DNA from: Actinomycetota bacterium
GTDB lineage: Bacteria; Actinomycetota; Actinomycetes; S36-B12
Length of the DNA: 34,550 bases
Assembly: GCA_030681835.1 (NCBI GenBank)
Contig: JAUXRN010000180.1
Coordinates: forward strand, 1 to 34,550
Direction: 5' to 3'
The notes under the pieces were generated by a model that saw only the letters and a list, made by a program, of their open reading frames with translations, had not been told where the DNA came from and did no database searches. Shown one piece after another: positions 1 to 7,382 of this stretch (positions within the stretch are counted from its first letter, which is position 1; each line of letters begins with the position of its first letter). The translations under genes were made by a program, and so were the position numbers.

Positions 1-2
1 TG

Positions 3-1103
3 GCGGCATGCACGCCGCCACTGCCACCTGACGTCCTTGCCGCCCAGGCCGAGTCGCAGATCGTCTGCCAGAGCGGAGAGGTGACGGCCTCGGTGCCCGA
101 GACCCTCATCGGCGCGATGGACGCCGTGGGACTCGGCCTGGGGGGTGTCTGCCCGGAGCAGACCGTCCTCGAGGTGGCGCCCGACCAGGCCGCGCCGCTG
201 GCGCTGGTCGACAAGACCCCGACGCCGGCAGAGATCGCTGACTGGGACGCGGCGAATTGCCCCACGGGCAACACCATCGTGGTTCCTGCCTTCGCCTACC
301 CAGTGACGGTCGCCTACAACGTCATTGGCCTCGAGGGCGTCGTCATGACGCCGGAGATCGTGGCCGGGATCCTGAACGGCACAATCACCACGTGGGAGGA
401 CCCGCTGATCGCGGCCTCCAATGAGGGCTTCGACTTCACCCTCCTGCCGGAGATGACCGTGATGTCGGTCGAGACCCCCCAGGGATCAGTGGAAGCCATG
501 ACGGCTTGGCTGGCCGCGGAGGCCCCTGAGGCATGGTCGAAGGGAATCGTCGGCACCCTCGACGGGACGCAGACGTTCCCGACCATGACGGACATGATCG
601 CCGAGATGACCGCCATCGAGAGCTCGGTGGCGATCCTGCCGGTCTACCAGGCCTTCAACAACGTCCTCGCGACCGCCAACCTTCCGGTGACACTCGAAGA
701 CGGCTCGGAACTGGTGATCACGGCAGACGACGTGCAGCAGTACAAGGTCGGCTCGGGCGCCACCACGGTGACGACGGACGAGGCCGGCAACCTGCTGGCC
801 AGCCCGGCATCGGGAGGGATCCCCGTGCCGGAGAACTTCGACCAGGCCTCGTCCAAGATCGTCCTGGCCGAGGGCCAGCCACTGGTGGGCTGGCCGGTGC
901 TCGGCTACGCGCACCTGATCGTCTGCGACGACCCCAGCGATCCGTTGCCGCTGTCCTTCGCGCAGTACCTGGTGCGGCTGGCCGGCCAGGGAGCGCTGGA
1001 GACGTACGGCGTGACGCCGCTGCCGGAGCCGATCCGGATCCGCACCTTCACGCCGCTCAAGGTGACGGTGAACGTGGATGGCGAGCCCCCGGCGAGCAGT
1101 TAG
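3..1103 (+). CDS. PstS-like phosphate-binding protein, 5' partial
   Basis: The frame is open from the window edge, so the real start lies upstream and only the last 366 codons are visible. The protein resembles the periplasmic phosphate-binding (PstS) fold: a stretch reading YNV...LEGVVMTPEIVAGILNGTITTW matches the family segment in which the lid of the phosphate site is followed by 'G.I..W.dp.I...N', and SSVAILPVYQA fits the later hinge strand. No lipobox is visible because the N-terminus is missing. It ends 288 bp before a second, canonical PstS lipoprotein, so the locus has two binding proteins in a row. It could be a secreted or surface-anchored paralog with altered specificity. The family call is reasonably sure; the ligand is inferred. 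Confidence 0.72.
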   Translation, partial: AACTPPLPPDVLAAQAESQIVCQSGEVTASVPETLIGAMDAVGLGLGGVCPEQTVLEVAPDQAAPLALVDKTPTPAEIADWDAANCPTGNTIVVPAFAYPVTVAYNVIGLEGVVMTPEIVAGILNGTITTWEDPLIAASNEGFDFTLLPEMTVMSVETPQGSVEAMTAWLAAEAPEAWSKGIVGTLDGTQTFPTMTDMIAEMTAIESSVAILPVYQAFNNVLATANLPVTLEDGSELVITADDVQQYKVGSGATTVTTDEAGNLLASPASGGIPVPENFDQASSKIVLAEGQPLVGWPVLGYAHLIVCDDPSDPLPLSFAQYLVRLAGQGALETYGVTPLPEPIRIRTFTPLKVTVNVDGEPPASS

Positions 1104-1153
1104 CTTCCTGCCATCGACACCATGGGCCAGCGTCATTCCCGGCCGTCACTTCT

Positions 1154-1172
1154 GACACCTTCGTGAGGTGTC
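1154..1172 (+). terminator. Candidate hairpin terminator after PstS-like gene
   Basis: A perfect 7-bp stem (GACACCT / AGGTGTC) with loop TCGTG sits 50 nt downstream of the first gene's stop. There is no T-tract, which is common for actinobacterial terminators. It would separate the first gene from the pst operon. Confidence 0.4.
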
Positions 1173-1286
1173 GGCCTCCAGGCACCGCTCATGGCCCCCA
1201 TTTGGCGTCCCGGGATGACCACACGGTGAACGGTTCGTGTCCATTTGCCCGCTTTCCGAAGCGCGGGCTCAAGAACGTGCCAGCCC

Positions 1287-1330
1287 GTTCATGTGTTGTT
1301 CACCCAGCGGCCCCCATACGTTCAGGCATC
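1287..1330 (+). promoter_or_regulatory. PHO-box-like 11-nt phased direct repeats upstream of pstS
   Basis: Three copies of GTTCA occur in exact 11-nt phase: GTTCATGTGTT (1287), GTTCACCCAGC (1298) and GTTCAGGCATC (1320), with a degenerate unit filling 1309-1319. PhoP boxes of streptomycetes and relatives are 11-nt direct repeats beginning G(G/T)TCA, and the second unit fits that consensus at 10 of 11 positions. The site lies 62-105 nt before the pstS start. I infer PhoR-PhoP control of pstSCAB-phoU. The rest of the 1104-1391 gap holds the hairpin at 1154 and no visible gene. No convincing -10 box could be fixed. Confidence 0.7.
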
Positions 1331-1391
1331 GCGCTTAGCGTCGGCCCAGCCGGAACCGGCAGGAACCATCCGACTGACGAAAGAGACACTG

Positions 1392-2357
1392 ATGAAGAAG
1401 ACGAGCTTCGGGATCGTGGCCGCCCTGGCGAGCCTGTCCCTGCTCCTTGCAGCCTGCGGCGGCTCCGCCAGTGGGGACAACTCCAATGGCGAGGCCGGCA
1501 CCGATGGCGGGGACGTCACAGGACAGGTCCGCATCGATGGCTCCTCGACGGTATTCCCCCTTACCGCCTTGGCCGCCGAGGACTTCCAGCTCGAGAACCC
1601 CGGCGTCCAGGTGACCGTGGGCTCATCCGGAACCGGTGGCGGGTTCGAGAAGTTCTGCCGGGGCGAGACTGACGCGAACGACGCCTCGCGCCCCGTCAAG
1701 GACGACGAGGCGGCCACCTGCGCTGAGGCCGGCGTGGAGTTCGGCGAGCTCCAGGTCGCAGTCGACGCGTTGACCGTGGTCGTGAACCCCGCGAATGACT
1801 GGGCCACCTGCCTCACCATCGAGGAGCTCAACAAGATCTGGGCGCCTGACTCGGCTGTCAACAACTGGAGCCAGGTCCGCGAGGGCTTCCCGGATGAGGA
1901 GCTCAAGCTCTTCGGCCCAGGCACCGACTCGGGCACGTTCGACTACTTCACCGACGTCATCAACGGCGAAGAGGGTGCGAGCCGCACTGACTTCACCCCC
2001 TCCGAGGACGACAACGTCATCGTTCAGGGCGTGGCAGGCAGCACGGGCGGCCTAGGGTACTTCGGGTACTCCTACTACGAGGAGAATGCCGACACCCTCA
2101 CGGCAGTGGAAATCGACAGCGGCGCCGGGTGCGTCATCCCGAGCGCAGAGAACGCCCAGAACGGCACCTACGTTCCGCTGGCCCGCCCGCTGTTCGTGTA
2201 CCCGTCCAAGGAGGCACTGACTCGTCCCGAGGTCCGCGCCTTCTTCGACTACTACGTCGCGAACGATGCCTCCATCGCGGAGGGTGCCCAGTTCATCGCG
2301 CTGAATCCTGAGCAGCAGGCAAAACTGCAGGCGGACTACGCTGCCCTCACGCAGTAG
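1392..2357 (+). CDS. pstS: Phosphate ABC transporter substrate-binding lipoprotein PstS
   Basis: High-affinity phosphate-binding protein that delivers phosphate to the PstCA permease. The 321-aa product begins MKKTSFG and has a signal peptide with a lipobox ending LAAC, so Cys22 would be lipidated and the protein held on the outer face of the membrane. The mature part has the family's phosphate-contacting segments IDGSSTVFPLT and GSSGTGGGFEKFCRGE, then DANDASRPVK, and later GTDSGTFDYF and GSTGGLGYFGY. I chose the ATG at 1392 because it starts the signal peptide; the open frame continues upstream to 1245 only by chance. The Shine-Dalgarno sequence is weak (GAAAGAG). It is first in a pstSCAB-phoU operon behind a PHO-box-like repeat. 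Confidence 0.95.
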   Translation: MKKTSFGIVAALASLSLLLAACGGSASGDNSNGEAGTDGGDVTGQVRIDGSSTVFPLTALAAEDFQLENPGVQVTVGSSGTGGGFEKFCRGETDANDASRPVKDDEAATCAEAGVEFGELQVAVDALTVVVNPANDWATCLTIEELNKIWAPDSAVNNWSQVREGFPDEELKLFGPGTDSGTFDYFTDVINGEEGASRTDFTPSEDDNVIVQGVAGSTGGLGYFGYSYYEENADTLTAVEIDSGAGCVIPSAENAQNGTYVPLARPLFVYPSKEALTRPEVRAFFDYYVANDASIAEGAQFIALNPEQQAKLQADYAALTQ

Positions 2358-2384
2358 GTAGACCGAGCAGACAGGCCCGTACTC

Positions 2385-3326
2385 GTGAGCAGCACGCTCG
2401 TTGGCTCGTCCGTTGCAGGGGACCCCGGTTCCCTGCAACGGACGAAGCCGCGTTACGGCGAGAAGGTCATCAAGGGCATCCTTGTCATGGCCGCCGGGGT
2501 CTCGATCCTCACGACATTCGGGATCGTTCTCTCCATCCTCATACCGTCGATCGAGTTCTTCAGCGAGGTCCCGATCCAGGACTTCCTCTTCGGTACCGAG
2601 TGGACCCCGCTGTTCGCGGACGGGGAGTTCGGTGTCGTGCCCCTGGTGACCGGGACGCTCGTGATCACCGGCATCGCGATCGTGATCGCGATCCCGTTGG
2701 GCCTCGGCGCCGCCGTCTACCTGTCGGAGTTCGCCTCCCCGAGGGTGCGGAAGACCGTCAAGCCGACCCTCGAGGTGCTGGCGGGCATCCCGACCGTGGT
2801 CTTCGGCTTCTTCGCGCTGGAGTTCCTGACCCAGGTCGTGCTGGTCAAGATCTGGCCCGACATCGACATCTTCAATGCGCTCTCCGCCGGCCTGATCATG
2901 GGCATCATGATCATTCCCACGATCGCATCGCTCTCCGAGGACGCCATGTCCGCGGTGCCGTCAGGGATGCGCGACGGCTCATATGCGCTCGGCTCATCGA
3001 AGCGACAGACAGCAATGTTTGTCGTGATCCCAGCTGCGCTGTCGGGCATCGTGGCCGCTTTCGTCCTGGGCATCTCGCGAGCCATCGGCGAGACGATGAT
3101 CGTGACGATCGCCGCCGGACTGCAGCCCAACCTCTCCTTCAACCCGCTCGAGGGGATGCAGACCATGACGTCCTACATCGCCGCGGCCGGTTCAGGTGAC
3201 CTCTCGACCGGGAGCATCGAGTACAAGTCGATCTTCGCCGTTGGCCTGCTGCTGTTCATCATCACGTTCTTCATGAACACCATCAGCATCGGGCTGGTCC
3301 GCAAGTTCCGGCAGGTGTACCAGTGA
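2385..3326 (+). CDS. pstC: Phosphate ABC transporter permease PstC
   Basis: One of the two membrane subunits of the phosphate importer. The 313-residue protein has about six hydrophobic segments, starting at roughly residues 25-50, and the cytoplasmic EAA-type loop ALGSSKRQTAMFVVIPAALS followed by ISRAIGETM, which contacts the PstB ATPase. The start is GTG at 2385, 27 nt after pstS; no strong Shine-Dalgarno sequence precedes it. A perfect 14-bp hairpin lies inside the first 20 codons, before the first membrane segment. The stop overlaps the pstA start by 4 nt (GTGA), so the two subunits should be translated together. Confidence 0.94.
   Translation: MSSTLVGSSVAGDPGSLQRTKPRYGEKVIKGILVMAAGVSILTTFGIVLSILIPSIEFFSEVPIQDFLFGTEWTPLFADGEFGVVPLVTGTLVITGIAIVIAIPLGLGAAVYLSEFASPRVRKTVKPTLEVLAGIPTVVFGFFALEFLTQVVLVKIWPDIDIFNALSAGLIMGIMIIPTIASLSEDAMSAVPSGMRDGSYALGSSKRQTAMFVVIPAALSGIVAAFVLGISRAIGETMIVTIAAGLQPNLSFNPLEGMQTMTSYIAAAGSGDLSTGSIEYKSIFAVGLLLFIITFFMNTISIGLVRKFRQVYQ
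2407..2444 (+). repeat. Perfect 14-bp inverted repeat in the 5' end of pstC
   Basis: CGTCCGTTGCAGGG at 2407-2420 is exactly complementary to 2431-2444 across a 10-nt loop. It covers pstC codons 8-20, just after pstS. A stem this long in coding DNA is unusual. It could shield pstS mRNA from 3' decay, lower pstC translation, or attenuate transcription so that the binding protein exceeds the permease. No T-tract follows. The role is inference; the symmetry is plain in the sequence. Confidence 0.75.
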
Positions 3327-4228
3327 GCCTCGACACGAACACCGACGCCCAGTACGCCGAGATCGTCGGCGGACTCCAGAGCAGGGGAACGCCGCTGCGC
3401 GACCGCATCTTCATGTGGTCGCTGCTCATCACCCTGTTCATCGCCATCGCGACGCTGCTGGTGCTGATCGCATACGTCACGATCAAGGGCTGGCCCCGCC
3501 TCGATGCGACGTTGTGGCAGAACATGCCCTCCATCCGTCGACCGGAGACTGCGGGAGCCCAGTCCGCGATCATGGGGACCCTGTGGGTGATCAGCCTCAC
3601 GGCGTTGTTTGCTCTGCCCACCGGGATCCTCGCGGCGCTGTACCTGGAGGAGTTCTCCCACCCGGACAGCAAGTTCCAGCGGTTCGTCGAGGTGAACATC
3701 CAGAACCTCGCGGCAGTTCCCTCGATCGTCTACGGCATCCTCGGCTTGGCCGTCTTCGCGAGGGCCATGGCGCTGGGCCAGACGGTCATCACGGCCTCCT
3801 TGACATTGGCCCTGCTGATCCTGCCGGTACTCATCATCTCGACTCGTGAGGCCCTGAGGGCAGTGCCACGCAACATCCGCGACGGCTCGCTGGCCCTCGG
3901 CGCCACCGAATGGCAGACCGCGTGGAAGCAGACCCTTCCCGCGGCCACCCCGGGCATCGCCACGGGCATCATCCTCAGCCTCTCCCGAGCGATCGGTGAG
4001 GCCGCCCCGCTGCTGCTCTTGGGCGCGGTCACCTTCATCACTTTCAACCCGACCGGCCCGCTCTCCGGGTACACGACGCTCCCGATCCAGATCTACAACT
4101 GGACGAAGGACTCTCGCGAGGAGTTCCAGATCCTCGCCGCCGCGACGATCGTCCTGCTCCTGGTGATCCTGCTGCTGATGAACTTCACGGCCATCTGGAT
4201 CCGCAACAAGACGCAGAAGCGCTGGTAG
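3323..4228 (+). CDS. pstA: Phosphate ABC transporter permease PstA
   Basis: Second membrane subunit of the phosphate importer, partner of PstC. The protein is 301 aa. It has an N-terminal membrane helix near residues 30-55, then an extracytoplasmic loop, then further helices. The EAA-type loop SLALGATEWQTAWKQTLPAATPG is followed by LSLSRAIGEAAPLLLLGA, which is characteristic of PstA. The GTG start overlaps the pstC stop by 4 nt. The next in-frame ATG downstream of its stop (4232) begins the open frame of pstB, but pstB probably starts at 4280. Confidence 0.94.
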   Translation: MSLDTNTDAQYAEIVGGLQSRGTPLRDRIFMWSLLITLFIAIATLLVLIAYVTIKGWPRLDATLWQNMPSIRRPETAGAQSAIMGTLWVISLTALFALPTGILAALYLEEFSHPDSKFQRFVEVNIQNLAAVPSIVYGILGLAVFARAMALGQTVITASLTLALLILPVLIISTREALRAVPRNIRDGSLALGATEWQTAWKQTLPAATPGIATGIILSLSRAIGEAAPLLLLGAVTFITFNPTGPLSGYTTLPIQIYNWTKDSREEFQILAAATIVLLLVILLLMNFTAIWIRNKTQKRW

Positions 4229-4279
4229 ACAATGGCAACGGACCTGCATGACCCCCACCATGACCTCCAGGAGGCAGGC

Positions 4280-5143
4280 ATGACCACCCCCAACCAGCCC
4301 GGGATCCGCCTTGCGGTGTCCGCGCCGGGCATGGCGGAGGCCTCCATCCTGGACTCCGACATCGACAAGACCGAAGTTTTCCGGCTCGATGACGTCACGG
4401 TTCGCTACGGCGACTACCGAGCCATTCGCAACGTGTCACTTGAGGTCTACAAGAACGAGATCACGGCGTTCATCGGCCCTAGCGGCTGCGGCAAGTCGAC
4501 GCTCCTGCGTTCGTTCAACCGGATGAACGACCTCATCCCAGGGGCACGCGTCGAGGGAACAATGACGTATCACGGCACGGACCTGTACGGACCGAAGGTC
4601 GACCCGATCGAGGTCCGCCGGCGGATCGGGATGGTGTTCCAGAAGCCCAACGTGTTCCCCAAGTCCATCTACGACAACATCGCTTATGGACCCAAGGTCA
4701 ACGGGATCAAGGGAAAGATGGACGACCTGGTCGAGGAGAGCCTGACCAAGGCGGCGCTCTGGGACGAGGTCAAGGACGACCTCAAGAAGAGCGCCTACGC
4801 CCTGTCCGGTGGCCAGCAGCAACGACTGGTGATCGCCCGATGCATCGCCGTGCGCCCCGAAGTGATCCTCATGGATGAGCCGTGTGCGTCCCTGGATCCG
4901 ATTGCGACAGCGAAGATCGAGGACCTGATGAAGGAACTCGCGGTGGACTACACGATCGTGATCGTCACCCACAACATGCAACAGGCTGCTCGGGTGTCCG
5001 ACCGCACGGCATTCTTCACTGCCGAAGTCGATGCGAACGAGGTCCGGCACGGGTTCCTGGTCGAGGTCGGCAGCACGAACGCGATGTTCACCAACCCCCG
5101 TGATCCGCGCACGGAGGACTACATCTCCGGCCGGTTCGGCTGA
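4280..5143 (+). CDS. pstB: Phosphate ABC transporter ATP-binding protein PstB
   Basis: ATPase that powers phosphate import. In the 287-aa product I see Walker [10 protein letters not shown] (about residues 66-74), the Q-loop [10 protein letters not shown], the ABC signature LSGGQQQRL, Walker B VILMDEP with CASLDP, and the switch histidine in [12 protein letters not shown]. An upstream ATG at 4232 would add 16 residues. I prefer 4280 because AGGAGG lies 5 nt before it, while 4232 has no ribosome site and only 3 nt after pstA. The upstream AGGAGG makes it likely that pstB is translated independently of pstA. Confidence 0.95.
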   Translation: MTTPNQPGIRLAVSAPGMAEASILDSDIDKTEVFRLDDVTVRYGDYRAIRNVSLEVYKNEITAFIGPSGCGKSTLLRSFNRMNDLIPGARVEGTMTYHGTDLYGPKVDPIEVRRRIGMVFQKPNVFPKSIYDNIAYGPKVNGIKGKMDDLVEESLTKAALWDEVKDDLKKSAYALSGGQQQRLVIARCIAVRPEVILMDEPCASLDPIATAKIEDLMKELAVDYTIVIVTHNMQQAARVSDRTAFFTAEVDANEVRHGFLVEVGSTNAMFTNPRDPRTEDYISGRFG

Positions 5144-5157
5144 GTGAGGGGCGCGAC

Positions 5158-5847
5158 ATGACGGGAAGGGAGACGGTCTTGCGTACTGCGTACCACACGA
5201 AGCTCGAGGAGCTTCGCGGCGATCTCGTTCGCATGTGCGACATGGTGGCGGGGGCCATGGGGCAAGCGACGACGGCGCTGCTGGAGGCGGACCGTGAACT
5301 GGCTGAGGTCGTCATCGGCGGTGACACGGAGATCGACCTGCTCACGGAGGCGATCGAGGGTCACTGCACCGAGCTGCTGGCCCTCCAGGCTCCAGTCGGG
5401 CACGACCTCAGGGCTGTCGTCGGGGCACTTCGGATCTCGGCGTCCCTCGAGCGCATGGGGGACCTCGCCGAGCACGTCGCGAAGCAGGCCCGCCTTCGGT
5501 CGCCTAGGCACGTCGTTCCGCCGGAGCTGACGCCGGTGTTCGCAGACATGGGGCGCATGGGGGAGTCCATCGCCCGCAAGGCTGGGGAGGTCATCGACTC
5601 CCAGGATCTGTCGAAGGGCAGCGAGGTGGAGGCTATCGACAGCAAGGTGGATGCCCTTCACGCCGATCTCTTCTCGACGTTGCAGGACCCCGCGTGGGCA
5701 TTCGGGAACGAGACCCTCGTCGACCTGACGCTTCTCTCCCGGTACTTCGAGCGATTCGCAGACCACGCCGTGTCGATCACACGTCGGGTCGTCACCGTGA
5801 CGACCGGTGAGCCCTACGTCGGGGTTCGGCTCGACGACCCTCGCTGA
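5158..5847 (+). CDS. phoU: Phosphate transport system regulator PhoU
   Basis: Cytoplasmic regulator that links the Pst transporter to the PhoR-type kinase and limits uptake when phosphate is ample. The 229-aa protein is built from two related three-helix bundles. Each carries the E-R-x-x-D type metal-binding motif: LERMGDLAEHV in the first and FERFADHAVSI in the second. The ATG at 5158 follows GAGGGG. A TTG at 5179, preceded by AAGGGAGA, would give the N-terminus MRTAYH that I recall as usual in actinobacterial PhoU, so the true start may be 21 nt later. It is the last gene of the pst operon and converges on the channel gene with a 33-bp gap. Confidence 0.93.
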   Translation: MTGRETVLRTAYHTKLEELRGDLVRMCDMVAGAMGQATTALLEADRELAEVVIGGDTEIDLLTEAIEGHCTELLALQAPVGHDLRAVVGALRISASLERMGDLAEHVAKQARLRSPRHVVPPELTPVFADMGRMGESIARKAGEVIDSQDLSKGSEVEAIDSKVDALHADLFSTLQDPAWAFGNETLVDLTLLSRYFERFADHAVSITRRVVTVTTGEPYVGVRLDDPR

Positions 5848-5880
5848 CCACGTAGCGCGGTCCGCGCGCCGCAGCCTCCG

Positions 5881-6603
5881 TCAGCCGCTGGCGCGAGGAC
5901 CGTGGTGGATCGGATCGGGCAGGTCGAGGGGCTCGGCGGCGCCCGGCCTCGGGTAGAGGTACTCGGTCAGCAGCGCGCCGATCGCCGCACCCACGACCTG
6001 GAACACGATGAACATCGGCACGTCGGCCGGGGCGATGCCCGAGAACGAGTCGGTGAGGCTGCGACCGATGGTCACGGCAGGATTCGCGAACGACGTCGAC
6101 GACGTGAAGAAGTAGGCCGCCCCGATCCAGGCCGGCACCAGTGCCGGGCCGAGGTGGCCGCGCCCCGTCCGCGTCAGCGCACCGATGACGAGCAGCAGTC
6201 CGGCGGTGGCAACGACCTCGCCGAGCCAGACCGGCCCGCCCTCGCGCACGTTCACGGACACGTCCCAGGCGGGCAGGCCGAACATCGCATCGGCGAGCGC
6301 GACGCCACCGAGTGCGCCGAGGACCTGGGCGGCGATGTACAGCACGCCCTCGCCTACGGGCATCTCGCGGCGGGCCAGCTCGACTCCGGTCACGACCGGG
6401 TTGAAGTGCGCGCCGGAGATCGGGCCGAGCATCCAGATCAGCACGCCGAGCGCGGCGACGGTGGCGAGGGCGTTGATGAGCAGGACGACGGCGAGGTCGT
6501 CGGACAACAGCGTGCCCATGATCCCCGAGCCCACGACGGTGGCGACCAGGAGCCCGGTGCCGAGGAACTCCGCGACGGCGCGGCGGGGGAGCGGGGACGT
6601 CAT
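5881..6603 (-). CDS. MIP-family channel (AqpS-like arsenite channel)
   Basis: A 240-aa aquaporin/glyceroporin-family channel with about six membrane helices. The first half-helix motif is NPV (residues 68-70, in SGAHFNPVV) and the second is NPA (174-176, in SFANPAVTIG). The arginine that normally follows the second NPA and narrows the pore is Val177. Loss of that arginine is expected to widen the filter; the arsenic channel AqpS of Sinorhizobium meliloti, as I recall, also has valine here. The gene is divergent from an ArsR-fusion/arsC operon, which supports arsenite or methylarsenical passage rather than water. The start at 6603 follows GGAGAGG; the longer open frame has no such site. The substrate is inferred. 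Confidence 0.85.
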   Translation of the reverse strand: MTSPLPRRAVAEFLGTGLLVATVVGSGIMGTLLSDDLAVVLLINALATVAALGVLIWMLGPISGAHFNPVVTGVELARREMPVGEGVLYIAAQVLGALGGVALADAMFGLPAWDVSVNVREGGPVWLGEVVATAGLLLVIGALTRTGRGHLGPALVPAWIGAAYFFTSSTSFANPAVTIGRSLTDSFSGIAPADVPMFIVFQVVGAAIGALLTEYLYPRPGAAEPLDLPDPIHHGPRASG

Positions 6604-6623
6604 GGCGGGTCCTCTCCGGAGGG

Positions 6624-6652
6624 TTGACAGCGCATCGTACATCAACGATTAT
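6624..6652 (+). promoter_or_regulatory. Promoter of the ars operon (-35 TTGACA, -10 GATTAT)
   Basis: TTGACA at 6624-6629 and GATTAT at 6647-6652 are separated by 17 nt. The -10 box ends 7 nt before the ATG at 6660, so transcription should begin at or next to the start codon and the mRNA would be leaderless, in keeping with the absence of a Shine-Dalgarno sequence. Confidence 0.7.
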
Positions 6653-6661
6653 TGACTCAAT
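6642..6661. promoter_or_regulatory. Candidate ArsR operator (two overlapping palindromes)
   Basis: TCAA-N6-TTGA spans 6642-6655 across the -10 box, and ATTGACTCAAT (symmetrical around its central base) spans 6651-6661. ArsR-family dimers bind AT-rich inverted repeats of this kind, and occupancy would block the arsR-fusion promoter; the divergent channel gene starts only 38 bp away and could be co-regulated. The family link is established; binding here is inferred. Confidence 0.5.
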
Positions 6662-7382
6662 GAATGTTGAAGCGATGCAGCACGAGGTGCCTGAGCCGCC
6701 CGCCGAACGGGCCCGCCGGGCGCGCGTGCTCGCGGCGCTGGGCGACCCGACCCGGCTGGCAGTGGTCGACCTGCTTCAGGTCCAGGACCTCTCCCCTGAC
6801 GCCCTCGCGGCAGCGCTCGAGGTCCCGGGCAACCTCCTCGCCCACCACCTGAAGGTGCTCGAGTCAGCCGGGGTCGTGACTCGGCACCACTCCCAGCGGG
6901 ACCGTCGCCGCACCTATGTCCGGCTGCTGCCGGACTCGCTCGAGGGGCTGCTGCCGGCGGCCTCGGGCACGTCGGCCACCCGGGTGGTGTTCGTCTGCAC
7001 CCACAACTCCGCCCGCTCGGTGCTGGCGGAGGCCTTGTGGCAGTCGGTGAGTGACGTCCCGGCCGCGTCGGCGGGCTCCGAGCCTGCTGAGCGCGTGAAC
7101 CCGCACGCGCTGGCCGCGGCCGCGCGTGCCGGCCTGGTGGTGGCGAAGGCCCGGCCTCAGTCGGTCGAGGACGTCCTTCGGGCCGGCGACGTCGTCGTGA
7201 CAGTCTGCGACGCCGTCAACGAGTCGATCGACGTCCCGCCGCACCTGCACTGGTCGGTCCCCGACCCCGCGGCCATCGGCTCGCCCGCGGCATTCGACGA
7301 CGCCATCACCGACCTCCGCGAGCGGGTCACCGTGCTCGCTCCACTCATCACCCGAACCCATCACAGAAGGGCATCACGATGA
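6660..7382 (+). CDS. ArsR-type repressor fused to LMW phosphatase/arsenate reductase domain
   Basis: 240 aa in two domains. Residues ~15-90 form an ArsR winged helix (ALGDPTRLAVVDLL, recognition region PGNLLAHHLKVLESAGVV, wing HHSQRDRRRTYVRL). Residues ~106-235 form a low-molecular-weight phosphatase/ArsC domain with the CX5R loop CTHNSAR (Cys113, Arg119) and the acid loop SVPDP (Asp202). A further Cys183 lies where thioredoxin-coupled ArsC has its first relay cysteine, but the second relay position is not cysteine. The DNA-binding domain has no cysteine at all, so arsenic sensing, if any, must use the C-terminal domain. It overlaps arsC by 4 nt and is divergent from an AqpS-like channel. The start was fixed by the leaderless promoter. 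Confidence 0.88.
   Translation: MNVEAMQHEVPEPPAERARRARVLAALGDPTRLAVVDLLQVQDLSPDALAAALEVPGNLLAHHLKVLESAGVVTRHHSQRDRRRTYVRLLPDSLEGLLPAASGTSATRVVFVCTHNSARSVLAEALWQSVSDVPAASAGSEPAERVNPHALAAAARAGLVVAKARPQSVEDVLRAGDVVVTVCDAVNESIDVPPHLHWSVPDPAAIGSPAAFDDAITDLRERVTVLAPLITRTHHRRASR

Noticed and set aside
1232-1254. A second PHO box around GGTTCGTGTCC
   Set aside because: Only one partial unit resembles the consensus, and it is not in 11-nt phase with the array at 1287.
5855-5867. Hairpin GCGCG-GTC-CGCGC between phoU and the channel gene
   Set aside because: Five GC pairs with a 3-nt loop occur by chance often in such DNA; not reported as a terminator.
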